64,000 nucleotides of DNA from CBDEFX01 sp965237635 (GTDB lineage Bacteria; Chloroflexota; Dehalococcoidia; Lucifugimonadales; CAUZJF01). A program made the position numbers and the translations under genes. This document shows positions 25,391 to 35,060 of the stretch, one piece after another; positions within the stretch are counted from its first letter, which is position 1, and the number at the start of each line of letters is the position of its first letter. Where the stretch lies: contig CBDEFX010000001.1 in NCBI GenBank assembly GCA_965237635.1, forward strand, positions 1,736,001-1,800,000, read 5' to 3'. The notes beneath the pieces are model-generated. The model saw only the letters and a program-made list of their open reading frames with translations, was not told the DNA's origin and did not search any database.

Positions 25391-25551
25391 TTCTCTCGTA
25401 AAAAGTCTGTTCAGGTCGAATTAGAACAACCGTGCCCACGCCTGGGTACAATATACAGTCTCTGTTCCGTATACTACCCCAACATACGGTAGCGCTCAGA
25501 TGTGCTAACTCGCTAGAACTTCCTCAAACCGGGTTTTTACGAGGGAATCAA
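25387..25551. mobile_element. 165-bp MITE, copy 1
   Basis: Ends are the inverted repeats TTGATTCTCTCGTAAAAA (25387) and TTTTTACGAGGGAATCAA (ends 25551). A near-identical 165-bp copy in the opposite orientation is at 37857-38021. It encodes nothing. The ends resemble the end of the IS1182-like element at 62537 (TGATTCCCTCGCAAAAAGG), which suggests mobilisation in trans. Confidence 0.8.
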
Positions 25552-25920
25552 ACTTCAACGGCAAACCGTTCCATTTCTTTTTTTCTCCCGTCTGATTCCA
25601 CCACCGCCAGCTTCCGTGGACGGCTGAGAAGCTGGCCTGGGCGTTGTACAGGAGGCCCACGACATGGCCAATCTGATCCCACCAAGCGATGCACTGTGGG
25701 CGAGGACCGGTGAACTCTACGTCGAGGAACGCTTCGCCTGCGAACGCTTTGCCTTTGTGGAATGCGGTGACACCTAAAATAACGCCACGCTCGGCATCGA
25801 CTAAAAATTCATACCTATCGACCCCTGTCCAGATGGTAGGGTCGGACAATTCGCTCTCCTGACGCCTTGGCGTGGCACTGACCGTTATCGCTCGGCGTCG
25901 AGCGACAGTGGCTTCTCCTA
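25552..25920 (-). pseudogene. Remnant of an unknown gene between the MITE and IS1380
   Basis: A leftward frame reads RYEFLVDAERGVILGVTAFH, then VVGLLYNAQASFSAVHGSW. This recalls lipoprotein-sorting-like domains with a DAERGV motif, but the match is weak. The frame is bounded by IS1380 on the upstream side and by the MITE on the downstream side, so both ends are foreign sequence. Confidence 0.35.
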
Positions 25921-27643
25921 AGCCCGAATCCACCGAAGGACACCGATGGACGGCGTGAGGAAAGCGGAAGGGGGGTGAGGGAGCTACAGGGGAAATAGTC
26001 TGGGTTCCATTTGGGGTAGGGAGGTCGGCGGACGGTCTTCATCGCCGCACAGGGGCCCCTATGGCCGTCTGCGGGAGCTGCGATGCGCGGGATGGCGAGA
26101 GAATACGCAGCAGGGAACTCTCTCGGACCGGGCTGGCACGAGTCTGCGGGGATCTTCGGTTGTCCGGTGGGTGGGTCGGTCGCCGACGGTGCCGTCAGGC
26201 CGGGAGTGGAATGGCTCGCAGCCGGGCCAAGGCACGGCTGAACTTCTCAGCCCAAGGCCAGCGATCCGGAAGATGCAGGGTCAACCGGCGTGCCGAGCGG
26301 GTGAGCCGTCCGGCCAGGGAGAAGAACCGCCGCCGGAGGGTCTTGGTGGTGGCTATCCGCTCTCCCAGACCGATCCGCGCCGTCCAGCGGGCCAGGTTGT
26401 GGGCCATCGTCTGGACGGCCAGCCAGGCGCCGTTGGCGGCGAAGCGGCCCGAGGGGAGATGGTTCAGCCCGACGCCGTACTTGAGGTCGCGTATGGCATT
26501 CTCGATCTCGGCGTGGCGGCGATGGTCAGCCTCCAGTTCGAGCAACTCCCCGTCCCGGTCGGTGATGAAGCCATGATAGCTGTATTTGGCGAAGAGGGCC
26601 AGTTGGGAACTGGGCGTCGGCTTCACCCGCCGGACGATGAGCCGTACCGGCGCGGCGTCCGCCTCGGCCTGGAAGGGGGTGCAGGTGGTCTCGGCCACAT
26701 CGGCGGCACCGTCCATCCAGTAAGGAATCGGCGTCCAGGCATCTTCGGGTATCGCCTCGATGAGATTGTGCAGGCTTTTGTGCTGGCGGATGATGATGGA
26801 GAAGCGGACATCCATCTTGCGGCAGACGGATACCACGCCATGAGTGTAGAACCCGCTGTCGGCCCGTAGCGTGAGTCGTCCGTCGGCCCCGGCGTAGCGC
26901 ACCCGTCCCACCGTCTCCCGCAGGAAGTGGGCGGCGCCGCGGGCGGTGTTGGCCCGGCCCTCGCGCAGCCGGGACATCAGCACGTCTCCGGTGCCGGCGG
27001 CGATGGCCAGCAGCGGGTGGTAGCCCCGCTTGCCGGTATAGCCGTGGTGGCGGGCGCCCTCCTTGGCCAGTCCGTAGGTCTCGCAGATGGTGGAGTCCAG
27101 GTCAATGGTCAGGGGCCCGTCGCCGGGTCCCGCCCCGGCCTGCCAAGCCCGGGCCAGCAACTCGCGGCTCACCCGGTCGAGTTGACGGACGTGGCCCCAC
27201 CGGAAGCTGCGCAGGAAGGTGCCCAGGGTGGATGGCGCCTTGACCGTGCCGCCCAGGGTGCAGGCCGTCCCCCCGGTGCGCAACACATCGGCGTCGTCAA
27301 TGCAGTCGCCCCCAGCCAGCGCAGACGCCACCAGCGTCATCATCTTGTCGCTCGTGTTCGCCCGCCCCGGGGCATCGCCCAGGTCGAGGCGCTGCCGGAC
27401 GAGTTCGGGCAGGCCGAGGTGCCGCGCCAGGGTGGCCGGAAGGAGCAGCCCGGCATTGGCCACCAAGCGGCGGTCGTCGAAGGTGATTTGGATCCGGTCG
27501 GGGTGGTTGCGTGGCAGCATCTACTGGGTGCTCCTTTTCCGGGGCCGTTTTTTTGCTACAAAACCATTATCCCAGAAGCACAGGAGCACCTTCTTGCCGC
27601 CTCAGGACGCTAACCCGACGCCCTCCTTCGGTGGATTCGGGCT
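25921..27643 (-). mobile_element. IS1380-family insertion sequence, complete
   Basis: The 20-bp terminal repeats AGCCCGAATCCACCGAAGGA (25921-25940) and its exact complement (27624-27643) flank one transposase gene. The length of 1723 bp fits the family. No clear 4-bp target duplication is visible. It lies within an array of insertions that replaced the rest of copy A's transfer operon. Confidence 0.85.
26195..27520 (-). CDS. IS1380 transposase
   Basis: 441 residues with the IS1380 DDE layout: LTIDLDSTICETYG carries the first Asp, LRADSGFYTHGVV the second, and the late segment RHAEIENAIRDLKYGVGLNHL the Glu. The last segment is the family's hallmark. The protein appears intact and starts at ATG 27520. 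It catalyses cut-and-paste transposition using the flanking repeats. Partial copies of the same family begin at 28184 and 28412. Confidence 0.92.
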   Translation of the reverse strand: MLPRNHPDRIQITFDDRRLVANAGLLLPATLARHLGLPELVRQRLDLGDAPGRANTSDKMMTLVASALAGGDCIDDADVLRTGGTACTLGGTVKAPSTLGTFLRSFRWGHVRQLDRVSRELLARAWQAGAGPGDGPLTIDLDSTICETYGLAKEGARHHGYTGKRGYHPLLAIAAGTGDVLMSRLREGRANTARGAAHFLRETVGRVRYAGADGRLTLRADSGFYTHGVVSVCRKMDVRFSIIIRQHKSLHNLIEAIPEDAWTPIPYWMDGAADVAETTCTPFQAEADAAPVRLIVRRVKPTPSSQLALFAKYSYHGFITDRDGELLELEADHRRHAEIENAIRDLKYGVGLNHLPSGRFAANGAWLAVQTMAHNLARWTARIGLGERIATTKTLRRRFFSLAGRLTRSARRLTLHLPDRWPWAEKFSRALARLRAIPLPA

Positions 27644-28183
27644 AAGACGCCTATCCGCATGTGGGGTAGGAGGTCAAGCGGCTGAAGCATGCGGTGGTAG
27701 CCGATGGTCCCGATCCCGGACATAGCCCTTGAATCGTAGGGCTCAGGGACAGCAACGTCAGTGCAGAATTCGAGGGGCGAGGATTTCGTCACCTTGAGAC
27801 GGACTCTCCTCTGCACTAACGCAGATTGCTCCGAGCTGTTATGTCCCTGAGTTGAATCCGCGGGATTCTCAGCGTAACGCGTGGCGTCTATCCACTCCCG
27901 CTGCGCCCTTGCTGCACTTTCGGGCTCGGTCCATTGGTGTAGCACAGCATTGAGGCCCGAGAACCGTGCAGGTGCGGTGTATAACAGGCCCACCAAACTG
28001 GACAAAATCAAGAACCTTCACATTGAGATTCAGGCTAACAGCCTGACATGGACCTTGGGCTAGGAATGCCCTGATGATCCCAAGAGAGGAAGCCGCGACG
28101 TATGACGGGATGCCCCGCCAACAACTCTCTCGTAGCCCGCGCATTGGGGGACGACTTTATCAATCTACACACGGCGGTGCGTA
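27644..28183. other. Stretch between IS1380 and IS1380 remnants, no supported gene
   Basis: A leftward frame from 28011 contains VGLLYTAPARFSGLNAVLHQ, loosely like the remnant at 25552-25920, but continues into the IS1380 end and has no clear family. I treat the segment as degraded sequence. Confidence 0.4.
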
Positions 28184-28490
28184 AGCCCTAATCCACCGAA
28201 GGACGGCGTGTAGGAGGCCTGCTGAAGAAACAAAAGGGAGCGCCTCTGAATCTGGGATAATGGTTTTGGAACAGAAACCCGATCCCAGAAAAGGAGCACC
28301 CGATAGATGCTACCACGTAACCACCCCGACCGCATCCAAATCGCCTTCGACGACCACCGCCTGGTGGCCAATGCCGGGCTGATCCTTCCCGCCACCCTCG
28401 CCCTGCGCCTTGGCCCTAATCCACCGAAGGACGGCGTGTAGGAGGCCTGCTGAAGAAACAAAAGGGTGCGCCTCTGAATCTGGGATAATG
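28184..28490 (+). mobile_element. Two IS1380 end fragments in tandem
   Basis: At 28184 an end AGCCCTAATCCACCGAAGGA is followed by a leader and the first codons of a second transposase (MLPRNHPDRIQIAFDDHRLV, start about 28307). That copy breaks off near 28412, where the same end sequence (CCCTAATCCACCGAAGGACG) begins again and runs to about 28490. The two fragments share 75 bases almost unchanged. They sit against the truncated IS110 gene. Confidence 0.75.
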
Positions 28491-29239
28491 GCCCGCACTC
28501 GGGAGCGTCCGCCCCAGACGGTGCGTTTGCCCCGTAGAGTCCCGCTGTCCCTGTTGGAGGGAGCCACGCCCACCAGGGCGGCGACCTGCCTGCGGTCCAG
28601 CGTGCCCAACTCCGGCAGGTAGGCCAGCAGAGTGAGGGAGAGCTGCTCCCCCACGCCGGGGACGGTGCGCAGGAGGTCGTCCTTCTCCCGCCACACGGGA
28701 CTGCTGCGGAGAGTCTGGCGCAGCCCTTCGTCAAGGTCGTCCAACTCCTGCTCCAACCAGGCGAAGTGTGCCTCGATGCGGGGCCGGACGGCGCTGATGG
28801 CGGTGCCCAAGCGGTTCTTCTCCGAGACCAGCATGGTCATCACCTGGTGCCGGCGGGCAGCCAACGAGTTGAGTACCTGTGTCTCGGCATCCCGTAGAGG
28901 ACGCACAGAAGGACGAACGGCGTCGGCGAAGTGGGCCAGGACGGCCGCGTCCAAGGCGTCGGTCTTTGCCAGAGTCCCGGTGGCCCTGGCGAAGTCTCGA
29001 ACCTGACGAGGGTTGACGACGACTACGGGCAGCGCCGCAGCTGCCACCAATGGCAGTTCCAGGCCGCCCGACGCCTCCAGCAGCACCAAGGCAGGATCCA
29101 GGTCTTCCAGTTGGGCGACCAGTTCCCCAACCCCGGACTCGTCGTAGGAGACAACCCACCTCTGGCCTGTAGGGCGGACGGCGACGTCCACCTGGGCCTT
29201 TGCTACATCGATGCCTACGTATGTCGATTCCTGTTCCAT
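28491..29239 (-). pseudogene. IS110-family transposase, C-terminus replaced by IS1380 sequence
   Basis: From ATG 29239 the protein has the DEDD-type N-terminal domain (YVGIDVAKAQVDVAV, LLEASGGLELPL, KTDALDAAVLAHF). It then has the transposase_20 region (LRTVPGVGEQLSLTLLAYLP, ALVGVAPSNRDSGTLRG) with its catalytic Ser expected nearby. After GGRSRVRA, at about 28490, the frame enters the IS1380 fragment, so the last part of the catalytic domain is lost. Non-functional. Its right non-coding end may extend past 29240. Confidence 0.85.
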
Positions 29240-29444
29240 CTATACCTCCTGTGTGAAGCTCTGGCCCGTCCTTACACGATGCGGGCTCGATTGGCCCAGG
29301 CAACTGTTCGGGCTCTAACCCCTGGGGGTGCGGCGACCCTCGCTGTAGGACGGTCTTCGATGACCAAGGACACATCGGTCTGCCGCACCCCGATCCACCT
29401 AAGTGAAGTCATTATTACCACCCAGAACCAACATACAAGGACGG

Positions 29445-29462
29445 AAAAAGTGAACACTTTTT
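29445..29462. promoter_or_regulatory. Inverted repeat AAAAAGTG-AA-CACTTTTT
   Basis: A perfect 8-bp-arm inverted repeat of the same core as those at 20279-20296, 21333-21346 and 52693-52706. Its presence outside the two control regions may mark a displaced piece of the element. Confidence 0.4.
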
Positions 29463-29464
29463 CG

Positions 29465-29542
29465 GTAATTGATTAGCGGTGCTCCGGTCCCCACCCCTTC
29501 CTTCTGAACCCCTCCTCGCACTCCGCTCCGCTAATCAATTAC
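29465..29542. mobile_element. 78-bp mini-element with IS66-type ends
   Basis: GTAATTGATTAGCGG (29465-29479) and its exact complement (29528-29542) enclose 48 bp. The end sequence is identical to the left end of the IS66 fragment at 728-742. No target duplication seen. Confidence 0.65.
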
Positions 29543-29556
29543 GAATCATCGAAACT

Positions 29557-29817
29557 ACGAGATGGGGTCTGGGGGTAGAGTCGGATTTGCGAGTTGACGA
29601 CGTAGGAAGCTTGGTCTATGACATCCGGAAGTACGTGTTAAGGGTGCCTTTTCTTGGGCTGATTATTGGGTTCCCCACCTGGGTCTCGCCTTTTGGAGGT
29701 GGCTGCACCACCGAAACCGGAGAGAGTGAAGCCAGTTTCAGTGTCAACTTTGAGATGACCCATCCGGTATTCGGACGAACTATCGGCTACTCGGGTAGGT
29801 GTCGCATGTCGTCCTCT
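29557..29817 (+). pseudogene. DUF4166 C-terminal fragment
   Basis: The frame reads WGLGVESDLRVDDVGSLVY, RVPFLGLIIGFPTWVSPFGG and TTETGESEASFSVNFEMTHP. This resembles the DUF4166 domain found at the C-terminus of some saccharopine-dehydrogenase-like proteins. No N-terminal enzyme domain is present upstream; the mini-element lies there instead. Probably a leftover 3' end. Confidence 0.5.
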
Positions 29818-29989
29818 TGAGCTAGCCAAGACTGGGCAGGCGGCAAAAGACATGGCCAAGGGCCAGCCACTGCCGCCGGGGTCGCCGTTGCAACTGCGGG
29901 GGTTGCAAAGGGCGGGCCATAGCTCGAATTGGGCTATCGCTCGGTCCCTTCGGGCAACATCGCCAGGACGAGGCCAAACAGGAACTCCG

Positions 29990-30604
29990 CTAACGATTCG
30001 GAGAAATCAATGGTACCGGCGCTGGGGCAACTGTGAATTCGAGACGGAAATCACTCTCGATGACCTGACGCGCCCGGTCGATTTGTTGCGCCGAGTCAAG
30101 CCGCGCTGTGGTATCAATCCCGACTCCTATTCCTGAGAAATCAGGAAGAGGTCCTGCCTGAGTGACATTGACGCCTGCCCCGGAGAGATCAAGTTCGACA
30201 AGCCGCCTTGCTTCCCGCTGAAGCTCTACGAGTGAGTAGGGTCTTTCAACTACTCGAACTGGGACGCTGGTCCGCAACGTCCGCACAAGCGCGACCATCC
30301 TGTGAGGGACTTGTCCCTTCCAGTAGAGGATTACTTCCCTCTTGTCATTGTCAAACCGCATCCCTGTGAAGCCTTGCAAGCCTTCTCTCTGCCAAAGCTC
30401 GTAGATTTGACTCGACGCATCTGCTAGAGGCATCTGCCTTGCAATCCTAGGGTCTATTGTTCGAGGGGGGGCCTCGTGGGATATCGATTTGTGACCAGTT
30501 GCCGATTCGTAACCACCGGTGCCTCGGGCGTACAAGAACCCCGCAGCGGCAATCAACGGCAGCGCTACTACCAGAATTGCAGAGTATGTGAATCTCCGGC
30601 TCAT
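29990..30604 (-). CDS. Unknown membrane-anchored protein (204 residues)
   Basis: Start ATG 30604. One N-terminal hydrophobic segment (FTYSAILVVALPLIAAAGFLY) acts as an anchor or signal. The rest is exported: LADASSQIYELWQREG, GFTGMRFDNDKREVILYWKG, LVRTLRTSVPVRVVERPYS. The repeated small alpha/beta units resemble short substrate-binding or sporulation-type domains, but I cannot name a family. It lies in the cargo between the two element copies and codes opposite to its right neighbour. Confidence 0.6.
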   Translation of the reverse strand: MSRRFTYSAILVVALPLIAAAGFLYARGTGGYESATGHKSISHEAPPRTIDPRIARQMPLADASSQIYELWQREGLQGFTGMRFDNDKREVILYWKGQVPHRMVALVRTLRTSVPVRVVERPYSLVELQREARRLVELDLSGAGVNVTQAGPLPDFSGIGVGIDTTARLDSAQQIDRARQVIESDFRLEFTVAPAPVPLISPNR

Positions 30605-30799
30605 ACCAACGCTTCTTCGTCTTCACGAATGCAATTACTACAGCAATGTCGTCAAAGCCGACGAACCCTACTAGAATAGAGAGGCATCTAAGTTTCGATT
30701 TTACCATGCCGGGGTTTAGCCATCTCAACTCAGGCGCTTCGTGATATCCGGGAGCCCGGTGCACGAAACGTAGTAGCGCTTGGTACGGAGGGACATCTG

Positions 30800-31216
30800 A
30801 TGTCTATCGGCGTAGCGACAGTATCTGCATGGGTCGCCCATGCCTTTGCCTGGGCCGCTGGGGTCTGGTTGGCGTTCTGGCCCACCTATGAGGGTGCGTC
30901 GGTAACGCCGACACTCCCTGGTGAGCCTGGCGGGGAGGTGATTCGGTCTAGCGCTACGGCAATAGAAGTGAATGGCCTGCACGTAATCTTGTTGCTGCTA
31001 GTGCCTATCCTGTTGACCGCCATCACTTTGTTGGGCCTTCGGTTCCAACAGACGACGATGCGCAAGATACTCCTCTGGAGCCCCGCCGTCGTGCTTCTGG
31101 GATTCTGTTTTGTAGCGATAGCTTCGATCGGCATGTTCTACCTGCCAACAGCCCTCGCGCTCCTTGTTGCAGCCATTGCTGATCTCGGAGGTCAGGAAGG
31201 CAATGAGCCGATCTAG
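30800..31216 (+). CDS. Unknown integral membrane protein (138 residues)
   Basis: At least three hydrophobic segments are visible: WVAHAFAWAAGVWLAFWP, VILLLLVPILLTAITLLGL, and ILLWSPAVVLLGFCFVAIAS followed by a fourth stretch. It has no Cys or charged motif suggesting a function. Its end overlaps the start of the oxidoreductase gene by 14 bp, so the two are probably co-transcribed and coupled. Confidence 0.65.
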   Translation: MSIGVATVSAWVAHAFAWAAGVWLAFWPTYEGASVTPTLPGEPGGEVIRSSATAIEVNGLHVILLLLVPILLTAITLLGLRFQQTTMRKILLWSPAVVLLGFCFVAIASIGMFYLPTALALLVAAIADLGGQEGNEPI

Positions 31217-32126
31217 TCTCTCGGTCGTCACTGGGGCCTTTGGCTACAGTGGCAAGTACATCGCGCGGCGGTTGCTGGAACAGGGAGCAACTGTAAAGAC
31301 GTTGACCCGTACTCCTACTTCCCACAGCCCCTTCGGTGATCGGGTGGAGGCTCTACCTCTGGACTTCGGCGACTTTAACGGTTTGGTAGAAAATCTTCGG
31401 GGAGCCGCCACTCTGTACAACACCTATTGGATCCGCTTCGCACGAGGCACGGTTACTCATGACGTTGGGGTTCAGAACTCCCGCATCCTGATAGGAGCGG
31501 CGGCCGAAGCCGCCGTTAGTCGCATCGTCCATATCAGCATCACCAACCCCTCGGAAGACTCGCCACTTCCTTACTTCCGGGGGAAGGCGCTGGTGGAGGA
31601 GGCAATCCACGAGTCTGGGTTGTCCTACGCCATCCTCAGACCCACGGTGCTGTTCAGCCCCGAGGATGTGCTGATAAACAACATCGCCTGGTTCCTGCGG
31701 CGGTTTCCAGCGTTCCCCATCGCAGGGTCTGGGGACTATCCGATACAGCCGGTGTTCGTAGACGACCTGGCGCAACTTGCCGTGAATGCCGGGGCGGGAA
31801 GCGAAGATGTCGTGTTAGACGCCGTGGGTCCAGAAACATTCACGTTTGAGGAGATGGTACGGCTCATAGCTCGCCGAGTAGGCAGCCGAGCCCGGCTGAT
31901 TCACGTACGGCCTTCCGTGGCGCTGCTGGCCGCCCGAATGGCGGGTTGGTTGGTGCGGGATGTGGTGCTGACCAGGGATGAAATCGACGGACTGATGGTG
32001 GGCCATCTGGTGTCGGCTGACCCACCCACCGCCTCCACCCGGTTCACCGAATGGCTGGAGGCCGAAGGCGCTACGTTGGGACGGCGCTACGCCTCGGAAC
32101 TGGGCCGCCACTACCGCCGCCCGTAA
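31203..32126 (+). CDS. NAD(P)-binding epimerase/NmrA-like oxidoreductase (atypical SDR)
   Basis: 307 residues from ATG 31203. The Rossmann motif TGAFGYSGKYIA near the N-terminus is the GxxGxxG form of extended or atypical SDRs. Further on, HISITNPSEDSPLPYFRGKA carries the Tyr-x3-Lys-like region (Y-F-R-G-K) and SYAILRPTVLFSPEDVL is typical of complex-I-type NmrA proteins. These enzymes act on quinone-like, sugar or sterol substrates, or serve as redox sensors; the substrate here is unknown. The C-terminal part (LLAARMAGWLVRDVVLT) may touch the membrane. Confidence 0.8.
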   Translation: MSRSSLSVVTGAFGYSGKYIARRLLEQGATVKTLTRTPTSHSPFGDRVEALPLDFGDFNGLVENLRGAATLYNTYWIRFARGTVTHDVGVQNSRILIGAAAEAAVSRIVHISITNPSEDSPLPYFRGKALVEEAIHESGLSYAILRPTVLFSPEDVLINNIAWFLRRFPAFPIAGSGDYPIQPVFVDDLAQLAVNAGAGSEDVVLDAVGPETFTFEEMVRLIARRVGSRARLIHVRPSVALLAARMAGWLVRDVVLTRDEIDGLMVGHLVSADPPTASTRFTEWLEAEGATLGRRYASELGRHYRRP

Positions 32127-32382
32127 GGTCGCACGGTCACGTCCCGTCAAGTGGTGTAAGCCCGCATTTCCCATATCAACCGCGACGAAATCGTCGACAG
32201 TGGCTGCCACTTGGTGGTACATTCGTGTGACATGGCTGCCGGTGCCGATGGCCTCATGCACGCGGCCTCTTTGAAGCCTCGACCTGCCGAAATGAGCCAG
32301 GTCCCCCATCCGACTGGTACAGAGATTGCGTCCGCCGTGGACCGGGTTGGGCACCAACGCCGCTTGAAGAAGTCTGATTACC

Positions 32383-33147
32383 ATGCTAAGTAGAACCATA
32401 CAGGTCACTCGGCTGGCGAAGATCGCTTGGTACGCATACTTCGTGTTGCTGGCGATATTCCTCGTAGCGTCCGCCGCTTCGATACTCAGTGAGCGCCCCA
32501 CGGTGTTCGACGTGTTGGACGCGCCGATGGCCATCACCGCGTTGGTGGGCGTCTTGGGATTCGCCTCCCGGACGCGTGTATTGAGCCCGGGCTTCTGGCG
32601 GGTCTTCATGCCGGCGCTTGTCGCTTGGGACATCACCTACAATCTGGTCTTGGCAGAGCAGCTGGACCTCGCGTTACGGTCGGTGGAAAGTTCGGCGTGG
32701 GACCTGGCTGTGGGGGTGGGATTCCTGACGCCGATGTACGTGGCCCTGTTCCTCTACGGATACCGCTCCCAGGTAATCTGGGCCGGGCAGCCTCGGCTCG
32801 GCCTGACCAGACTCCCCGGCTTCGATACCAACGCGCAACGGTGGTTTGGCGTAGCCACCATTGTGGCGATTGTGCCGCTGGTCGTGGTGCTAACCGCATT
32901 GGGACCCGAGAACCCCCTGCTGTATGGTTCGATAACGGCACTGGTCATGGCAGCGACAATAGTCTTGGTCGTGGCCCTAGCCGCCCGGCTCCGGCCCCAA
33001 GACTTTACCTTCACATGTCAGGTCTGTGATTTCGCTTACGTAGGTGCCTTCCGTTTGCCCAGGACTAGGCACGAAGCACTCTGGGGAGGGTGGACCTGCC
33101 GTGGGTGCGGGAACGAGCTCGACCGCCACGGCAACTTGAGGACGTGA
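32383..33147 (+). CDS. Polytopic membrane protein with C-terminal zinc ribbon (tandem copy 1)
   Basis: 254 residues. Four or more hydrophobic segments (YAYFVLLAIFLVASAASIL, ITALVGVLGFAS, LTPMYVALFLYGY, VATIVAIVPLVVVLTALG) are followed by a cytoplasmic zinc ribbon with CQVC and CRGC pairs. The next gene is a paralogue with the same layout, and the 30 bp before each ATG (AGTCTGATTACCATGCT) are also duplicated. No known family. It might sense or bind metal or nucleic acid at the membrane. Confidence 0.65.
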   Translation: MLSRTIQVTRLAKIAWYAYFVLLAIFLVASAASILSERPTVFDVLDAPMAITALVGVLGFASRTRVLSPGFWRVFMPALVAWDITYNLVLAEQLDLALRSVESSAWDLAVGVGFLTPMYVALFLYGYRSQVIWAGQPRLGLTRLPGFDTNAQRWFGVATIVAIVPLVVVLTALGPENPLLYGSITALVMAATIVLVVALAARLRPQDFTFTCQVCDFAYVGAFRLPRTRHEALWGGWTCRGCGNELDRHGNLRT

Positions 33148-33272
33148 AACCGGCAATGACGGGGAGATACCGACGCGAAGCACATTGCCTAATCGAGAGC
33201 GAACGCCATTTCCGTGCCAGTTAGATGGGGACCTGGCTGGGCAACGACGCCACACCAGGAAGTCTGATTACC

Positions 33273-34058
33273 ATGCTGAGTAGAACCATACAGGTCACGC
33301 TGCTCGCGGAGATCGCCCGGTACCCATACTTCCTGCTGCTGGCGTTTTTCCTCTGCGCGTCCGCCATTTCGGTACTTGGTGAGAGCCCCACGGTGTTCGA
33401 CTGGCTGGACGTGCCGATGGCCATCACCGCACTGGTGGGCGTCTTTGGATTCGTCTTCCGGATGCGCATATTCAGGCCGGGCTTCTGGCAGGCTTTCATG
33501 CCGGCGCTCCTCGCTTGGGAGATCACCTACAATCTGGTCTTGGCATGGCAGATGGACCTCGCGTTACGGCCGCTTGGGGAGGACTTGTGGGCGTATCTGG
33601 TTGTTGGGCTGGCATTCCTCGCACCGATGTACGTGGTCCTCTTCCTCTACGCATATCGCTCCCAGTCGATCTGGGCTGGCCAGGCGGGGCCAAAGCTGCC
33701 CAGATTCCCCCTCTGCGATACCGACGCAACACGCTGGATGGCGCTCGTCCAGTTCACGCTGTTGATTCTGTTTGGCCCAGCGCTGGCCCTGTTGGGCTCC
33801 AGTTTGGGCTTAAGTTTCGCCCAAATTATGATCTATGCCTTCGTGGGTGGACTGCTGGTACTAGGGCCTTTGGAGATACTGATATGGGCTCTGATCGCCA
33901 AACTCCGGCCCCAAGACTTCGCTTTCCACTGTCCAGCCTGTGCCTTCACGAGATACGGTCTGTGGTGGCCTGGAAGCCTGCGCCAACTTCTATCGGGAGG
34001 ACGGACCTGCCGTGGGTGCGGGAGTGTGCTCGACCGCCGCGGCAACTTGAGGACGTGA
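33273..34058 (+). CDS. Polytopic membrane protein with C-terminal zinc ribbon (tandem copy 2)
   Basis: 261 residues from ATG 33273. It shares MLSRTIQVT, PTVFDWLDVPMAITALVGV, ALLAWEITYNLVLAWQ and the terminal CRGCGSVLDRRGNLRT block with the preceding gene. The middle membrane region (LILFGPALALLGSSLGLSF) has diverged. The CPAC and CRGC pairs are kept, which suggests zinc binding matters. This is a local tandem duplication of about 890 bp. Confidence 0.65.
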   Translation: MLSRTIQVTLLAEIARYPYFLLLAFFLCASAISVLGESPTVFDWLDVPMAITALVGVFGFVFRMRIFRPGFWQAFMPALLAWEITYNLVLAWQMDLALRPLGEDLWAYLVVGLAFLAPMYVVLFLYAYRSQSIWAGQAGPKLPRFPLCDTDATRWMALVQFTLLILFGPALALLGSSLGLSFAQIMIYAFVGGLLVLGPLEILIWALIAKLRPQDFAFHCPACAFTRYGLWWPGSLRQLLSGGRTCRGCGSVLDRRGNLRT

Positions 34059-34213
34059 CACCGGCAATGACGTGGAGCACACTGCCGTAAGGTGTATGCC
34101 GCTCCTTGACCCGGAATCTTTTCCGTGCCTCCGCGTGGCCCCCATGAGAGCATTCAACTCTCAGGACGAAAGTACGTGAGTTGGATTGAGAACACCGCTA
34201 TCGCCGCGGCCGC

Positions 34214-34693
34214 CTACAACGGTATGAGGGTCATGGCTCTGGCCCATTGCAATACTCGGCCCGATGTTCGGTCTCTCACGGTCCTCTCGGTCTGGATGTG
34301 TACCACCTTCCACAGTGTCAGTGCAGGGTAGAGAAGCCACCAGGGAGTGAACAGCGCCGACTTGGTCGCGGGGCTGATTGTCGCGCCTTCGAGGACGATG
34401 GAGAGAAGCGCTCCAGCCGCAACCAGAACCAGCGGCACACCGACCGCCAATCAAGCTGCCCGTGGGAAGTCGCCGGTCCTCTCGTGAATGGATGGACCGA
34501 ACTGTGCTGTCTGCATGGCGATCACTCCCACAATGACTATAGCCGTAGGAGTGGTGAGAACCGTCCTCCCGAATCCGATGTCAGCCAGCCAAAGCAGGCC
34601 AAAGTGAAGGCCGAGTGAAAGGCCCACGAAACCCACCGTCGGGTTTCGCAGCCGCCTTACAATCCTTGACACGATCTTCGGACACCCCTTCAA
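34214..34693 (-). pseudogene. Membrane protein interrupted by an in-frame TGA
   Basis: From TTG 34693 the frame reads NPTVGFVGLSLGLHFGLLWL, TPTAIVIVGVIAMQTAQFG and ERTGDFPRAA. A TGA at 34451 follows, and the same frame continues LAVGVPLVLVAAGALLSIV and WWLLYPALTLWKVVHIQTER to 34214. A Trp codon TGG in place of TGA would give one 159-residue membrane protein. A one-base nonsense change is the simplest explanation. Confidence 0.55.
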
Positions 34694-35060
34694 CAGTCTG
34701 CTAGCCCGGCTGTTGCCCGCGCTCTACGTGGCCGACCAATACGAGAGCCGCCTGCACGACAGACCATACCATCTCCAGGCCGTTCGGGGCCAGTCGCCAC
34801 ATCATCAGGTGGCTGCATCCGCCACAGGCCGTATGATTACCTGCGAACTGAAGGAGCGAACTCTAGGCTCATAAGGAGGATACCGTTGAATGAATCGCTT
34901 ATTGAATCGCATGACGACATGGCCGTTCTTGGGTAAGAGTGCGTCATCCTGTTGATGCTGTTTAGGCGGCAGTCGCATCGGCGAGATCGGCCTCCGGAAG
35001 GGCTTCGTTCAGGGTCAGAATGGCGGGGGTGAGATATCGACGGCCGACGGCCCATTCGTC
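34694..35060. other. Intergenic, no supported gene
   Basis: No ORF with protein-like features. Short low-quality frames only. Confidence 0.4.
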
